Below, one piece after another: positions 38,447 to 45,827 of a stretch of DNA of 64,000 bases (its first letter is position 1; every line of letters begins with the position of its first letter). The stretch comes from Cohaesibacter celericrescens (lineage in GTDB: Bacteria > Pseudomonadota > Alphaproteobacteria > Rhizobiales > Cohaesibacteraceae). The DNA is taken from contig NZ_PKUQ01000022.1 of the NCBI RefSeq assembly GCF_002866925.1, forward strand, positions 124,001 through 188,000, read 5' to 3'. Made by a program: the position numbers and the translations under genes. The notes under the pieces are model-generated. The model saw nothing but the letters and a program-made list of their open reading frames with translations. It searched no databases and had not been told where the DNA came from.

Positions 38447-38635
38447 TCAGCTCGGAGCCATACTTTTCTGATCAAATCAGAGAGAACGAATGCACTTTGC
38501 AAGAACGCTTGCGTAGCATTGACATACTTTCATCCCTATATCCTGACATATAGTTTGTTACCGCAGCCCTTGCACGGGGGTGGTTGGCACGGATTGTCTA
38601 ATATCTGACGCACTCATTCGTAGGAGATTGAAGCC

Positions 38636-39316
38636 ATGTTTTACGTCATTTTGGGAATCATGGCCACCGCCGTCGCTGTGTTGATGTTCAACCATGAAGC
38701 GGGCGAAGTCTTTGGTTATCCCATTGAAATCGTTGCTAGCATAGCACTTTCCTCGTCTCTATTGCTGTATCTCATTGGAGGAAATCTGGGACGCAGCAGC
38801 CTTCTTCAATCTTTAAAACAGGCAGCAACCTGGTTGTTGATTGGCTTTGCGCTGGTGCTTGGTTACAGTTTCAAGGACGATGCCAAACTGCTTGTCAGCC
38901 GCGTAACAGGTGAACTGCTACCCGGTGCCGCAGTCGTTTCACAAAGTGGAGAAGTTACATTCCGTAGGTCTGACAACGGGCATTTCATGGTTCGCGCTCA
39001 AATCAATGGCGAGACAGTGCCCATGCTGGTGGATAGCGGGGCCAGCTCGATTGTGTTGAGCTATTCCGATGCAACAAAAACCGGGCTGGACCTTGGTGCT
39101 TTGTCCTTCTCTGCTCCGGTGAGCACCGCAAACGGGCGAGCGCTCGCGGCTCAAGTTTGGTTGCAACAAATCTCAGTCGGCGGAATCGAAGCGCAAAGCG
39201 TCCCCGCCATGGTCGCGCAAAAAGGAGCGCTACGGGAAAGCCTTTTGGGCATGAGCTTTTTGGATCGCCTTGAGGGCTGGTCTGTGTCCGGAGATCGCCT
39301 GACGATGATCCCTTAA
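38636..39316 (+). CDS. TIGR02281-family clan AA (retropepsin-like) membrane protease
   Basis: A 226-residue protein with two or three N-terminal membrane helices (about residues 1-17, 30-50, 64-78). A C-terminal single-lobe aspartic protease domain follows. The catalytic motif is PMLVDSGASSIVLS with D133; the downstream LLGMSFLDRL is the retropepsin-like second signature. It should act as a homodimer, probably on the periplasmic side. TAGGAG precedes the ATG. Its 3' end overlaps the convergent TSUP gene by 4 bp. Confidence 0.9.
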   Translation: MFYVILGIMATAVAVLMFNHEAGEVFGYPIEIVASIALSSSLLLYLIGGNLGRSSLLQSLKQAATWLLIGFALVLGYSFKDDAKLLVSRVTGELLPGAAVVSQSGEVTFRRSDNGHFMVRAQINGETVPMLVDSGASSIVLSYSDATKTGLDLGALSFSAPVSTANGRALAAQVWLQQISVGGIEAQSVPAMVAQKGALRESLLGMSFLDRLEGWSVSGDRLTMIP

Positions 39317-40143
39317 CTGTCGTTGAGCGCCAAGAAAAATCGAATGGCCACAATGATTAGAAAAACACCGAATGCCCGCGATAGTGTTTTTTTAGGCAGA
39401 GCGTGAGCCATTTTTACCCCCAGAGGCGCAAACACTATCGTAACAGGGATGATCAGAATGACGGCTAGAAGGTTGATAAAACCAACTGAAAATTCGGGCA
39501 ATCCCGATTTACCCCAACCCGCAATCACATAGCCGATGGTCCCCGGAATGGAAATCAACACCCCGAGACCAGAGGATGTCGCAACGGCCTGATGGATGGG
39601 GCGATTATAAAGTGTCATGAAGCTGTTGTTCATCACACCGCCCCCAATGCCCATCAGCGACGAGAAGAATCCGATGACGACACCAGCAATCGCGCGCCCT
39701 TTTGTACCAGGTAGGTCCTTACCCAGTTTCCAGCTTTCCTTGGCGAACAGCATCTTGAAAGCGACAGCCAATGCAATCACAGCGAACACCGCTTTGAGGC
39801 TATTTGCCGAGATGAAAGCGGCCGTTAATGCACCCAAGAAAACACCCGCAGGCACCGCTATCAAATAGCTTCGCAGCAAATCATCATCAACCGCGCCCCG
39901 CTTATGATGAGATACAAATGATCGCAGAGATGTGGGAACAATAACGGCCAGAGATGTGCCGATAGAAATATGCATGCGCACCGCTTCATCAACCTGCAAA
40001 ATACCCAAAAACTGATACAGAACCGGCACCAAAACAGCCCCGCCACCAATGCCAAACACACCAGCCAACAGGCCGGCGATCGCGCCAGCCCCGATCAAGG
40101 CAATGGCTAATGAAACGAGGGTCGGATCAAAGGACTGCAACAT
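39313..40143 (-). CDS. TSUP-family (TauE/SafE) membrane transporter
   Basis: A 276-residue, eight-helix inner-membrane protein. GLLAGVFGIGGGAVLVPVLY and GFFSSLMGIGGGVMNNSFMTLY are the paired repeats of the TauE/SafE fold. Family members export sulfite, sulfoacetate or other small anions, and the substrate here is unknown. It precedes dusA in minus-strand coordinates by a 66-bp gap but is transcribed after it, so it may be co-transcribed with dusA. Confidence 0.9.
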   Translation of the reverse strand: MLQSFDPTLVSLAIALIGAGAIAGLLAGVFGIGGGAVLVPVLYQFLGILQVDEAVRMHISIGTSLAVIVPTSLRSFVSHHKRGAVDDDLLRSYLIAVPAGVFLGALTAAFISANSLKAVFAVIALAVAFKMLFAKESWKLGKDLPGTKGRAIAGVVIGFFSSLMGIGGGVMNNSFMTLYNRPIHQAVATSSGLGVLISIPGTIGYVIAGWGKSGLPEFSVGFINLLAVILIIPVTIVFAPLGVKMAHALPKKTLSRAFGVFLIIVAIRFFLALNDS

Positions 40144-40209
40144 TGCCGGTTTTCCCTAATTTCAAATTGTTGGGCTTAGGCAAGGCCAGTCTGGATGCCT
40201 GATCGTGTG

Positions 40210-41166
40210 TCATCGCAGTGCCGCCAGCGCATCTTCAACAACCTGTGACGTTGCGTCGGGCTTGACCGATTCTACAGTCAAAATTTGCCGCCAGCGTTTG
40301 GCTCCCGGTCTGCTCTGAAACAAGCCAAGCATATGGCGGGCGACCTGATTTACCCGTCCACCCCGTTCGACATGAGCATCAATATAGGGGATCATCGCGC
40401 GAGCAACATCAAATAAATCGGGGCTTTGATCCGCACCGAATAATTCTCGATCCACATCAACCAACAGTGCAGGATTGTGATAGGCAGAGCGCCCCATCAT
40501 CACCCCGTCCACGTGCTCATAATGTGTTTGGGCAGCGTCAAGACCGGTGATGCCACCATTGATCGCAATATGCACATGAGGCAGACGCTGCTTTAGACGA
40601 TAGACCCGATCATAGTTCAGCGGTGGGATGTCCCTATTTTCCTTTGGGCTGAGACCTTGTAGCCACGCTTTGCGTGCATGAACCGTCAACCCGTCACAAC
40701 CAACACTGAGCACCTGATCAACAAGAGTGTCTAAAGCTTGTTCTTCATCTTGTTCATCAATCCCGATGCGGCATTTAACCGTCACCGGAATATCGCAAAC
40801 CGCCTTCATCGCCTCTACACAGCGGGCAACGAGGTCTGGCTCGGCCATCAAACAGGCACCAAAGCGGCCGGATTGAACACGATCAGACGGACAACCAACA
40901 TTAAGGTTGATTTCATCATAGCCCCAATCGGCACAAATGTGTGTTGCTTCTGCCAGAGCCTGAGGATCCGACCCACCCAATTGCAAAGCAACTGGATGTT
41001 CGGTGTCATCAAACCCGATAAGATGGTCACGGTCACCATGAATGACGGCGCCTGTCGTAACCATCTCTGTATAAAGCAACGCCTGTTTCGAAAGCTGCCG
41101 ATGGAAATAGCGACAATGCCTATCCGTCCACTCCATCATGGGCGCAACCGAGAACACCTTAGCCAT
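40210..41166 (-). CDS. dusA: tRNA-dihydrouridine(20/20a) synthase
   Basis: FMN- and NADPH-dependent reduction of uridine at tRNA positions 20/20a. The protein opens FSVAPMMEWTDRHCRYFHR, the DusA signature, and has NLNVGCPSDRVQSGRFGACLM with the catalytic Cys, then VTVKCRIGID and INGGI. The ATG at 41166 gives 318 residues and matches the family start. A TTG ten codons upstream is also in frame. This gene is a known chromosomal target for phage integrases, and here an integrase gene starts 142 bp away on the other side of its 5' end. The extreme 5' part may therefore be phage-supplied. Confidence 0.95.
   Translation of the reverse strand: MAKVFSVAPMMEWTDRHCRYFHRQLSKQALLYTEMVTTGAVIHGDRDHLIGFDDTEHPVALQLGGSDPQALAEATHICADWGYDEINLNVGCPSDRVQSGRFGACLMAEPDLVARCVEAMKAVCDIPVTVKCRIGIDEQDEEQALDTLVDQVLSVGCDGLTVHARKAWLQGLSPKENRDIPPLNYDRVYRLKQRLPHVHIAINGGITGLDAAQTHYEHVDGVMMGRSAYHNPALLVDVDRELFGADQSPDLFDVARAMIPYIDAHVERGGRVNQVARHMLGLFQSRPGAKRWRQILTVESVKPDATSQVVEDALAALR
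41097..41166. other. predicted prophage attachment region in the 5' end of dusA
   Basis: Placed by analogy with the described dusA-associated integrases, which recombine within the first codons of dusA. The exact crossover core cannot be fixed because the other prophage end is outside the window. Confidence 0.45.
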
Positions 41167-41218
41167 TGATTTGTATTGTTCTTTTATATTTTCCAATGAC
41201 TTGACTGCCTTTTGATGT

Positions 41219-41306
41219 GGTACGATTTGTTCTCATTCAAACCCATTATTGACTATTTCTGCCTATGCAGTACGATTTAGTCGTACCATTTTCAAGAAAG
41301 TCGTAC
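41219..41306. promoter_or_regulatory. cluster of GTACGA repeats upstream of the integrase gene
   Basis: GTACGA occurs at 41220-41225 and 41270-41275, and its reverse complement TCGTAC at 41281-41286 and 41301-41306. The middle two form a palindrome with a 5-base spacer. The cluster lies between dusA and the integrase start. It could be integrase arm sites, an excisionase or repressor operator, or both. Confidence 0.5.
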
Positions 41307-41308
41307 TC

Positions 41309-42394
41309 ATGGGAACTATAAACGAACGCAAGCGAAAAAACGGGTCTGTTGCTTATTGCGCGCAGATTGTCATAAAGCGAGACGGCAACATTGTCCACCG
41401 CGAGAGCAAGACATTTGATAGAAAGCGGATCGCAGAGAAATGGCTGTATAAACGTGAAGATGAGCTATCAAAGCCTGATGCACTAAAGAAGCAAACAGGC
41501 AAGACGCTTGCAAATGCAATCGACAAATATGTAAAGACCAGCCAGAAGCAGATTGGCAGAACCAAGACGCAAGTGCTCAACACCATCAAAAACGAGTATG
41601 ACATTGCCCAGCAAGATTGCTCTGACATCAACAGTCAGGCGCTTGTTGAGTTTGTGGAAGAGCTGAATACCAGAATGACCCCACAGACAGCACAAAACTA
41701 CATGTCGCACCTTGGGGCTATTTTTTCGATTGCCAAACCGGCATGGGGCTTCCAGCTCAACAAGCAAGCCCATGTTGACGCGATGGCCGTATCAAAGAGA
41801 TTGGGGCTGACCGGCAAAGCTGTAAGCCGAGAGCGCCGCCCTACTCTGCAAGAGCTCGATTTGCTGATTAAGCATTTTCAACACAAGGCAAAGTTTCGCA
41901 AGCAAAGCATTCCCATGCAGCACATCATTCCCTTTGCGCTTTTTTCAACCAGACGGCAGGAAGAGATCTGCACCATCCAGTGGGATGACCTAGACAGAGA
42001 AGGAAAACGTATTCTTGTGCGCGACATGAAGAACCCAGGCGAGAAGATAGGTAACAATGTCTGGTGCGATCTGCCTGACCCTTGTCTCGACATCATCGAA
42101 GCGCAGCCTGAAACAGCAGCGCAGATCTTTCCCTATAATCACAGATCAATCAGCGCGGCCTTCACGCGGGCGTGCCACTTCCTTCAGATCGAGGATTTGC
42201 GGTTTCACGATCTGCGCCATGAAGGTGCAAGCCGCCTGTTCGAGATGGGCTATAACATCCCACACGCTGCAGCCGTCACCGGCCACCGTTCCTGGTCTAG
42301 TCTTAAGCGCTATACGCACATTCGGCAGACCGGTGACAAATATGAAGGATGGAATTTCATCGACAGCTTGTTCTTCCAGACACAAAATGACTAA
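41309..42394 (+). CDS. tyrosine recombinase/phage integrase, dusA-associated type
   Basis: A 361-residue site-specific recombinase that integrates and excises the prophage. An N-terminal arm-binding-like region and core-binding domain (about 65-165) precede the catalytic domain. The catalytic set is R216 in FSTRRQEEI, a candidate Lys near 241, H300 and R303 in FHDLRHEG, H326 in TGHRSW and Y335 in LKRYTHI. The ATG at 41309 is preferred because upstream codons fall in the repeat cluster. Its position beside the dusA 5' end fits the described class of integrases that use dusA as attachment site. Confidence 0.93.
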   Translation: MGTINERKRKNGSVAYCAQIVIKRDGNIVHRESKTFDRKRIAEKWLYKREDELSKPDALKKQTGKTLANAIDKYVKTSQKQIGRTKTQVLNTIKNEYDIAQQDCSDINSQALVEFVEELNTRMTPQTAQNYMSHLGAIFSIAKPAWGFQLNKQAHVDAMAVSKRLGLTGKAVSRERRPTLQELDLLIKHFQHKAKFRKQSIPMQHIIPFALFSTRRQEEICTIQWDDLDREGKRILVRDMKNPGEKIGNNVWCDLPDPCLDIIEAQPETAAQIFPYNHRSISAAFTRACHFLQIEDLRFHDLRHEGASRLFEMGYNIPHAAAVTGHRSWSSLKRYTHIRQTGDKYEGWNFIDSLFFQTQND

Positions 42395-42434
42395 ACCATT
42401 ACGGACTCAAGCCACTAGAATTTTGGTTCTGGTT

Positions 42435-43091
42435 CTAAATTTTAATGCACTTTTTTGGCGTTTTGCTTTCACCACATTTTATGGTGAAGCAAATATTCTC
42501 ATCAAGAGTTAAGTCGCGAACAAAACTGATTTTTCTCCAATAGGTTCCTGCCTTTTCCTCATTGAAGATTGGTTGCAAAAAATGATAGGTTTGCATTCTT
42601 CTCCTTACAAACTCTGTTTTCATCGCGTCATCAGCATCACTTTCTGCAGAAAACTCGGGAACTTTAGATCCTGATATTGTTTCCTCCAAATACACAGGCT
42701 CATCACCGCCGGCGAAAACGTCGTGGCCAAAATCCACATACATTTGGCAATGACTGTAGTCACCGATTCTGGTTTTACGAACCAATAATTGGCCTCCAAC
42801 TATTAAGACATCTTTTCCGATAGATAACTGAAAATCAGAAAAATTTTCGTAGCCGATTATAGATAAATCATTGGCATCTGCTGCAACAAGATCAGTTATT
42901 TTTACCTCCGACTTAACATCGTCAACCAAGTCTTTGTACACATCTCGAAAAAGATAAGTAGTACCAACAACCGAAATGATCGCCGTCCCCCAAACCATCC
43001 AACGGAATTTACTAAATCTCTGTGGAAAAAGTATTCCACCAGAACTCAAAAAAAGAAGAGCTAACGCGACGAATTTTAGAGTCAGCAACAC
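42435..43091 (-). CDS. unknown membrane-anchored protein at the prophage left end (possible cargo gene)
   Basis: 218 residues with no family I recognise. Two hydrophobic helices lie at about residues 2-22 and 30-48. A soluble mixed alpha/beta part of about 165 residues with four Cys follows, three of them in the last 20 residues. The base composition is clearly AT-richer than the neighbouring lysis genes. It lies between the integrase and the lysis cassette, facing the integrase, the usual spot for lysogenic-conversion genes. Superinfection exclusion or host-modifying roles are possible but unsupported. Confidence 0.65.
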   Translation of the reverse strand: MLLTLKFVALALLFLSSGGILFPQRFSKFRWMVWGTAIISVVGTTYLFRDVYKDLVDDVKSEVKITDLVAADANDLSIIGYENFSDFQLSIGKDVLIVGGQLLVRKTRIGDYSHCQMYVDFGHDVFAGGDEPVYLEETISGSKVPEFSAESDADDAMKTEFVRRRMQTYHFLQPIFNEEKAGTYWRKISFVRDLTLDENICFTIKCGESKTPKKCIKI

Positions 43092-43130
43092 TGGTGAACG
43101 ACTTTCGGTTGTTGGAAATTTGATTTTTTG

Positions 43131-43148
43131 AAAGGCCTGACGGCCTTT
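43131..43148. other. hairpin between lysis genes and the unknown membrane protein
   Basis: A 7-bp perfect stem AAAGGCC/GGCCTTT with a 4-base loop, with T4 on the plus strand. It may insulate the AT-rich gene from late read-through. The rest of 43092-43297 is AT-rich with no gene. Confidence 0.45.
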
Positions 43149-43297
43149 TACAGTTAGATACTACAGGACTATATTCAGCACTCAAAACGCTTTATACCGA
43201 GATACGTTTAACTTCACATATCTATTTCTGCGCTTTCTATTTCTAACTTCTCTAACCACTGATAAATATGTAAAATCGAATCCCCAAGTCGACAGCG

Positions 43298-43492
43298 TCA
43301 CTTATCCGCCTTCTCGTCCAGCTTCTCTTCAATGCGCCTGAGACTTTCAAAGATCCGGTCAGTGGCCTTGCCATAGCCTTTCATACGCTCTTCAAGCACC
43401 ATGATTTTTGCCCGTTGCATGAAATGAGAACCGGACACAGCGGCCACGATTGCGGCTATATAAAGCAAGTCTTTGATTTCAGCGCTCACCAT
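43298..43492 (-). CDS. small membrane protein of the lysis region
   Basis: 64 residues from the ATG at 43492, which has GGTGAGG just upstream. One hydrophobic helix (about residues 8-26) is followed by a charged helical tail with coiled-coil character, IFESLRRIEEKLDEKADK. It starts just after the o-spanin stop and is likely co-transcribed with the lysis genes. Topology resembles an antiholin or an inner-membrane spanin-like protein, but I cannot decide. Confidence 0.65.
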   Translation of the reverse strand: MVSAEIKDLLYIAAIVAAVSGSHFMQRAKIMVLEERMKGYGKATDRIFESLRRIEEKLDEKADK

Positions 43493-43500
43493 GCCCTCAC

Positions 43501-43755
43501 CTATCGCCCACACTGTTGGCGGATCACATCTTGATTGACCTTCAAATCTTTCAGGAAGTCTTCAGCCCCCGTGGGAGCATCGGTTTTGAGGTGACCATTG
43601 GCCGTCAGCCATTTGCGAAACTCTGCCTTGACCGCTGGCGACACGCGCACCACACGCGCTTCGCACAGGCTGTTTATGATGGCTTGGTCAGTCTGACAAC
43701 CAGCCAACAGGCCACTAAAGGCCATCAATGAGAGCGCCAAAATCATCTTGTGCAT
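43501..43755 (-). CDS. outer-membrane spanin lipoprotein (Rz1-like)
   Basis: An 84-residue lipoprotein. The signal peptide ends in the lipobox LLAGC, so the mature protein begins at C20 and would be anchored in the outer membrane. Its start codon lies inside the 3' end of the preceding small membrane-protein gene in another frame, overlapping by 41 bp. That arrangement is characteristic of Rz/Rz1 spanin pairs, which fuse the two membranes at the end of phage lysis. The assignment rests on topology and overlap, not on sequence similarity. Confidence 0.75.
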   Translation of the reverse strand: MHKMILALSLMAFSGLLAGCQTDQAIINSLCEARVVRVSPAVKAEFRKWLTANGHLKTDAPTGAEDFLKDLKVNQDVIRQQCGR

Positions 43756-43936
43756 CGGTTTTTTCCTTGATGGTTTGCGCCTGGTCTTTCACTTTGAGCT
43801 GTTCTTTCAGCGCATCATTCTGCGCCTTCAATTCCCCTGCTTCACGCAAGGCAGAATTGGCAACACGGTCCTGATAAAGCCCCCGCAGAAACTCACCTAG
43901 GAAGCCAAGCAGAGCACCTATAATCCATTCCAACAT
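43715..43936 (-). CDS. inner-membrane spanin (Rz-like)
   Basis: A 73-residue protein. One N-terminal hydrophobic helix (about residues 2-20) is followed by a long charged helix with Lys, Glu, Gln and Ala repeats (ELKAQNDALKEQLKVKDQ), predicted to be a coiled coil spanning the periplasm. The downstream lipoprotein gene starts within its last codons. Topology and overlap fit the i-spanin of a two-component spanin pair. It follows the holin gene by 26 bp. Confidence 0.75.
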   Translation of the reverse strand: MLEWIIGALLGFLGEFLRGLYQDRVANSALREAGELKAQNDALKEQLKVKDQAQTIKEKTDAQDDFGALIDGL

Positions 43937-43962
43937 GCTGCCAATCCTTTTGTTGATTTGCG

Positions 43963-44448
43963 TTAAGCGCCAGCCTGCGCAGACATATCCATCTCAACCA
44001 GCAGCTTTTCACCGAACTTGGCTTTGATCAGATCGGCCAGCTTGTCTGGGGTAAGACCAAAATACCGGACCGCATCAGGGCTCATCTTGACGACATAATT
44101 TGCGACCAGTGCCACCACTTCGCTGTCAACATCGAATGAGGTTTTGCCGTCCACCTTCTTCACCATCACTTCAAGGCCGCTGCCTATGCCGCGCTCGATC
44201 GCGCCGTGCAGGCTCTCGCGCTGTTTGGCGTCCAGCTGAAGGCCAAACAGCTTTTTGCCAGCCCACGCCAAGGTACCCACCAGAATGGCGGCAATAATCT
44301 CAGCCAAGCCCTGAACGACATCACCTGCCAACGTTGAAAGGGGGGAAAGATCAATGGTCGCCGCATTGGCTGGTATGGCCAGTGCAACAAAAGCAAGAGA
44401 GCCTAAAATCAAACAGGCTTTCATCTTGGAAAAGTTAGATAGTGTCAT
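43963..44448 (-). CDS. holin-like membrane protein (LLH-type)
   Basis: 161 residues from the ATG at 44448, which has GGAG 10 bases upstream. A signal-like hydrophobic segment (about 12-30, ending ANA) is followed by a second membrane helix (about 46-64). A soluble tail follows in which LQLDAKQRESLHGAIERGIG resembles the conserved region of LLH-type phage holins. It lies between endolysin and spanin genes, the expected place for the pore-forming protein that times lysis. The exact holin class is tentative. Confidence 0.7.
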   Translation of the reverse strand: MTLSNFSKMKACLILGSLAFVALAIPANAATIDLSPLSTLAGDVVQGLAEIIAAILVGTLAWAGKKLFGLQLDAKQRESLHGAIERGIGSGLEVMVKKVDGKTSFDVDSEVVALVANYVVKMSPDAVRYFGLTPDKLADLIKAKFGEKLLVEMDMSAQAGA

Positions 44449-44509
44449 GGGTTCATGCTCCATAGAGTTTGTTTAAAACGTCGATGATTCATGATCCCAC
44501 GACTTCTGG

Positions 44510-44523
44510 ATTGGTTGATAAGT
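44510..44523 (-). promoter_or_regulatory. intergenic motif, looser copy, upstream of the holin gene
   Basis: On the minus strand it reads ACTTATCAACCAAT, matching 12 of 14 bases of the element found at 45410-45424 and 48726-48740. It ends 61 bases before the holin ATG. Confidence 0.4.
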
Positions 44524-44530
44524 CAGGCAA

Positions 44531-44594
44531 GACCGCAAAGCGGTCGAAGCCGAACGCAAGCGAAGCGCGCCAGTTCATTGCCAGGGCAATGAAC
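44531..44594. repeat. two stacked inverted repeats after the endolysin gene
   Basis: GACCGC/GCGGTC with a 3-base loop lies at 44531-44545. GTTCATTGCC/GGCAATGAAC with a 2-base loop lies at 44573-44594. Both arms are perfect. They lie between the endolysin stop and the holin leader, without a T-run, so they may fold in the mRNA to control decay or read-through, or bind a protein. Confidence 0.7.
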
Positions 44595-44608
44595 GAGAGC
44601 AATCGCCA

Positions 44609-45358
44609 TCAAGCCTCGTTGCGAGACACCACTCCATTCGAGTTGACGACCGGCAGATATTCAAAGCCAACCTTGCCATAGACTTCAACGCCAGCCGGAT
44701 AGTGGTAGGAAACCACCCGATCAGTCGAGAATGGTTTGATGGTCACCGCATCGCCCTGGTTGCCACCCAACACCATCAGATTGCCATGCTGGTCACGGCC
44801 CACAACAATGCCGACATGACCATATTTGCCGTTGCGTGTTTTGCGCCAGAAGACAACAACCGCCCCCACCGCTGGCCCGTCCAGCCCCTGCCCCCATCCT
44901 TGCCAATAGTAGGATTTTGCGCCCGCCGATCGCGTCGACCGGATCCCGCATTCCTCCAACACCCCGCCAACAAATCCCGCGCACCATGCGGTTTCATCAT
45001 CGGTGAAAGGCATACGGATCAATTGCCACCATTCAAGGATTTTTGGATTGTGCCGGTTGCCCTTATATTCACGCAAGCCCAGATAGGATCGGCCAACCTG
45101 CAGCCAAATAGGCTCTTGGCCGTCCGCCTCGATCTTCTCATAATCCTTGCGGTCAGCGGTCACCGTATCAACGCTCCCGTCAAACAACGCTGCCTCGGTC
45201 AATGGCCCCACATACGACCGCGCCCGATAGCCGATGGACTTTTTGAAATTGATGATGGCCCGATCGGTGATAAGCCCTCGAATCCCGTCGACCCTGGCCA
45301 GATAAAAACCCTTGGCTTTCAGGGCCATTTGAATGCGTTTGATTTTGCTTTTAGTCAT
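44609..45358 (-). CDS. endolysin: peptidoglycan-binding domain plus TIGR02594/CHAP-like amidase or peptidase domain
   Basis: A 249-residue lysin without a signal peptide, so it depends on the holin. Residues 1-60 resemble a peptidoglycan-binding domain (IQMALKAKGFYLARVDGIRG). From about residue 82 the TIGR02594-type domain follows: WLQVGRSYLGLREYKGNRHNPKILEWW, then the nucleophile C126 in DDETAWCAGFV and the catalytic H181 in KYGHVGIVVG. GGGGA precedes the ATG. The cut bond, amide or peptide, is not determined. Confidence 0.87.
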   Translation of the reverse strand: MTKSKIKRIQMALKAKGFYLARVDGIRGLITDRAIINFKKSIGYRARSYVGPLTEAALFDGSVDTVTADRKDYEKIEADGQEPIWLQVGRSYLGLREYKGNRHNPKILEWWQLIRMPFTDDETAWCAGFVGGVLEECGIRSTRSAGAKSYYWQGWGQGLDGPAVGAVVVFWRKTRNGKYGHVGIVVGRDQHGNLMVLGGNQGDAVTIKPFSTDRVVSYHYPAGVEVYGKVGFEYLPVVNSNGVVSRNEA

Positions 45359-45409
45359 AAAAAATCCCCAGATAAGGTTGAACTCATCTGAGGATAGGTG
45401 CGGATTCAG

Positions 45410-45424
45410 ATCGGTTGATTAGTT
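45410..45424 (-). promoter_or_regulatory. intergenic motif upstream of the endolysin gene
   Basis: AACTAATCAACCGAT on the minus strand, identical to 48726-48740, with TGAA conserved just after it. It ends 51 bases before the endolysin ATG. The surrounding 45359-45577 is otherwise non-coding. Confidence 0.5.
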
Positions 45425-45577
45425 GCCTTCACGCGCTCAACAAAGCAACTAAAACAATCTGCCCGCCTGTTAATTTTGTTTCATTAAAACAAGTGACTAA
45501 ATACGTTTTCTGACATACTCAGGATTGCATTTCGAATAATTCCAAATTACTATATATTTGTACTTAGGAATATTCAA

Positions 45578-45808
45578 ATGCTCGTAACACTTATCTCTTC
45601 TGCGATATTGACCGGTTTTTTAGCAATGAGCGGCTGGCTCTTGATCCCACTAGCTTTAAGCTATGGATTAATTGCAGTTGAACAGGCAGACACAATCTAT
45701 TCAAACGCATTTGCGCTGCTCATATCGATCTGGATCCTTCTAAATTTGATCCCTTTTTGTTTGATTATGTGGCATGCATACGCTTCTGACGACGATAAAG
45801 AAGAGTAA
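45578..45808 (+). CDS. small two-helix membrane protein on the opposite strand within the late region
   Basis: 76 residues, mostly hydrophobic: helices at about residues 3-30 and 42-66, with a short acidic tail DDDKEE. TAGGA precedes the ATG by about nine bases. It is one of only two clear plus-strand phage genes and is AT-richer than its neighbours. Its independent orientation inside the late operon suggests a moron expressed from the lysogen. Function unknown; superinfection exclusion is one possibility. It could instead be a chance hydrophobic frame. Confidence 0.55.
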   Translation: MLVTLISSAILTGFLAMSGWLLIPLALSYGLIAVEQADTIYSNAFALLISIWILLNLIPFCLIMWHAYASDDDKEE

Positions 45809-45827
45809 GACTGAGTGAATTTTTCAT

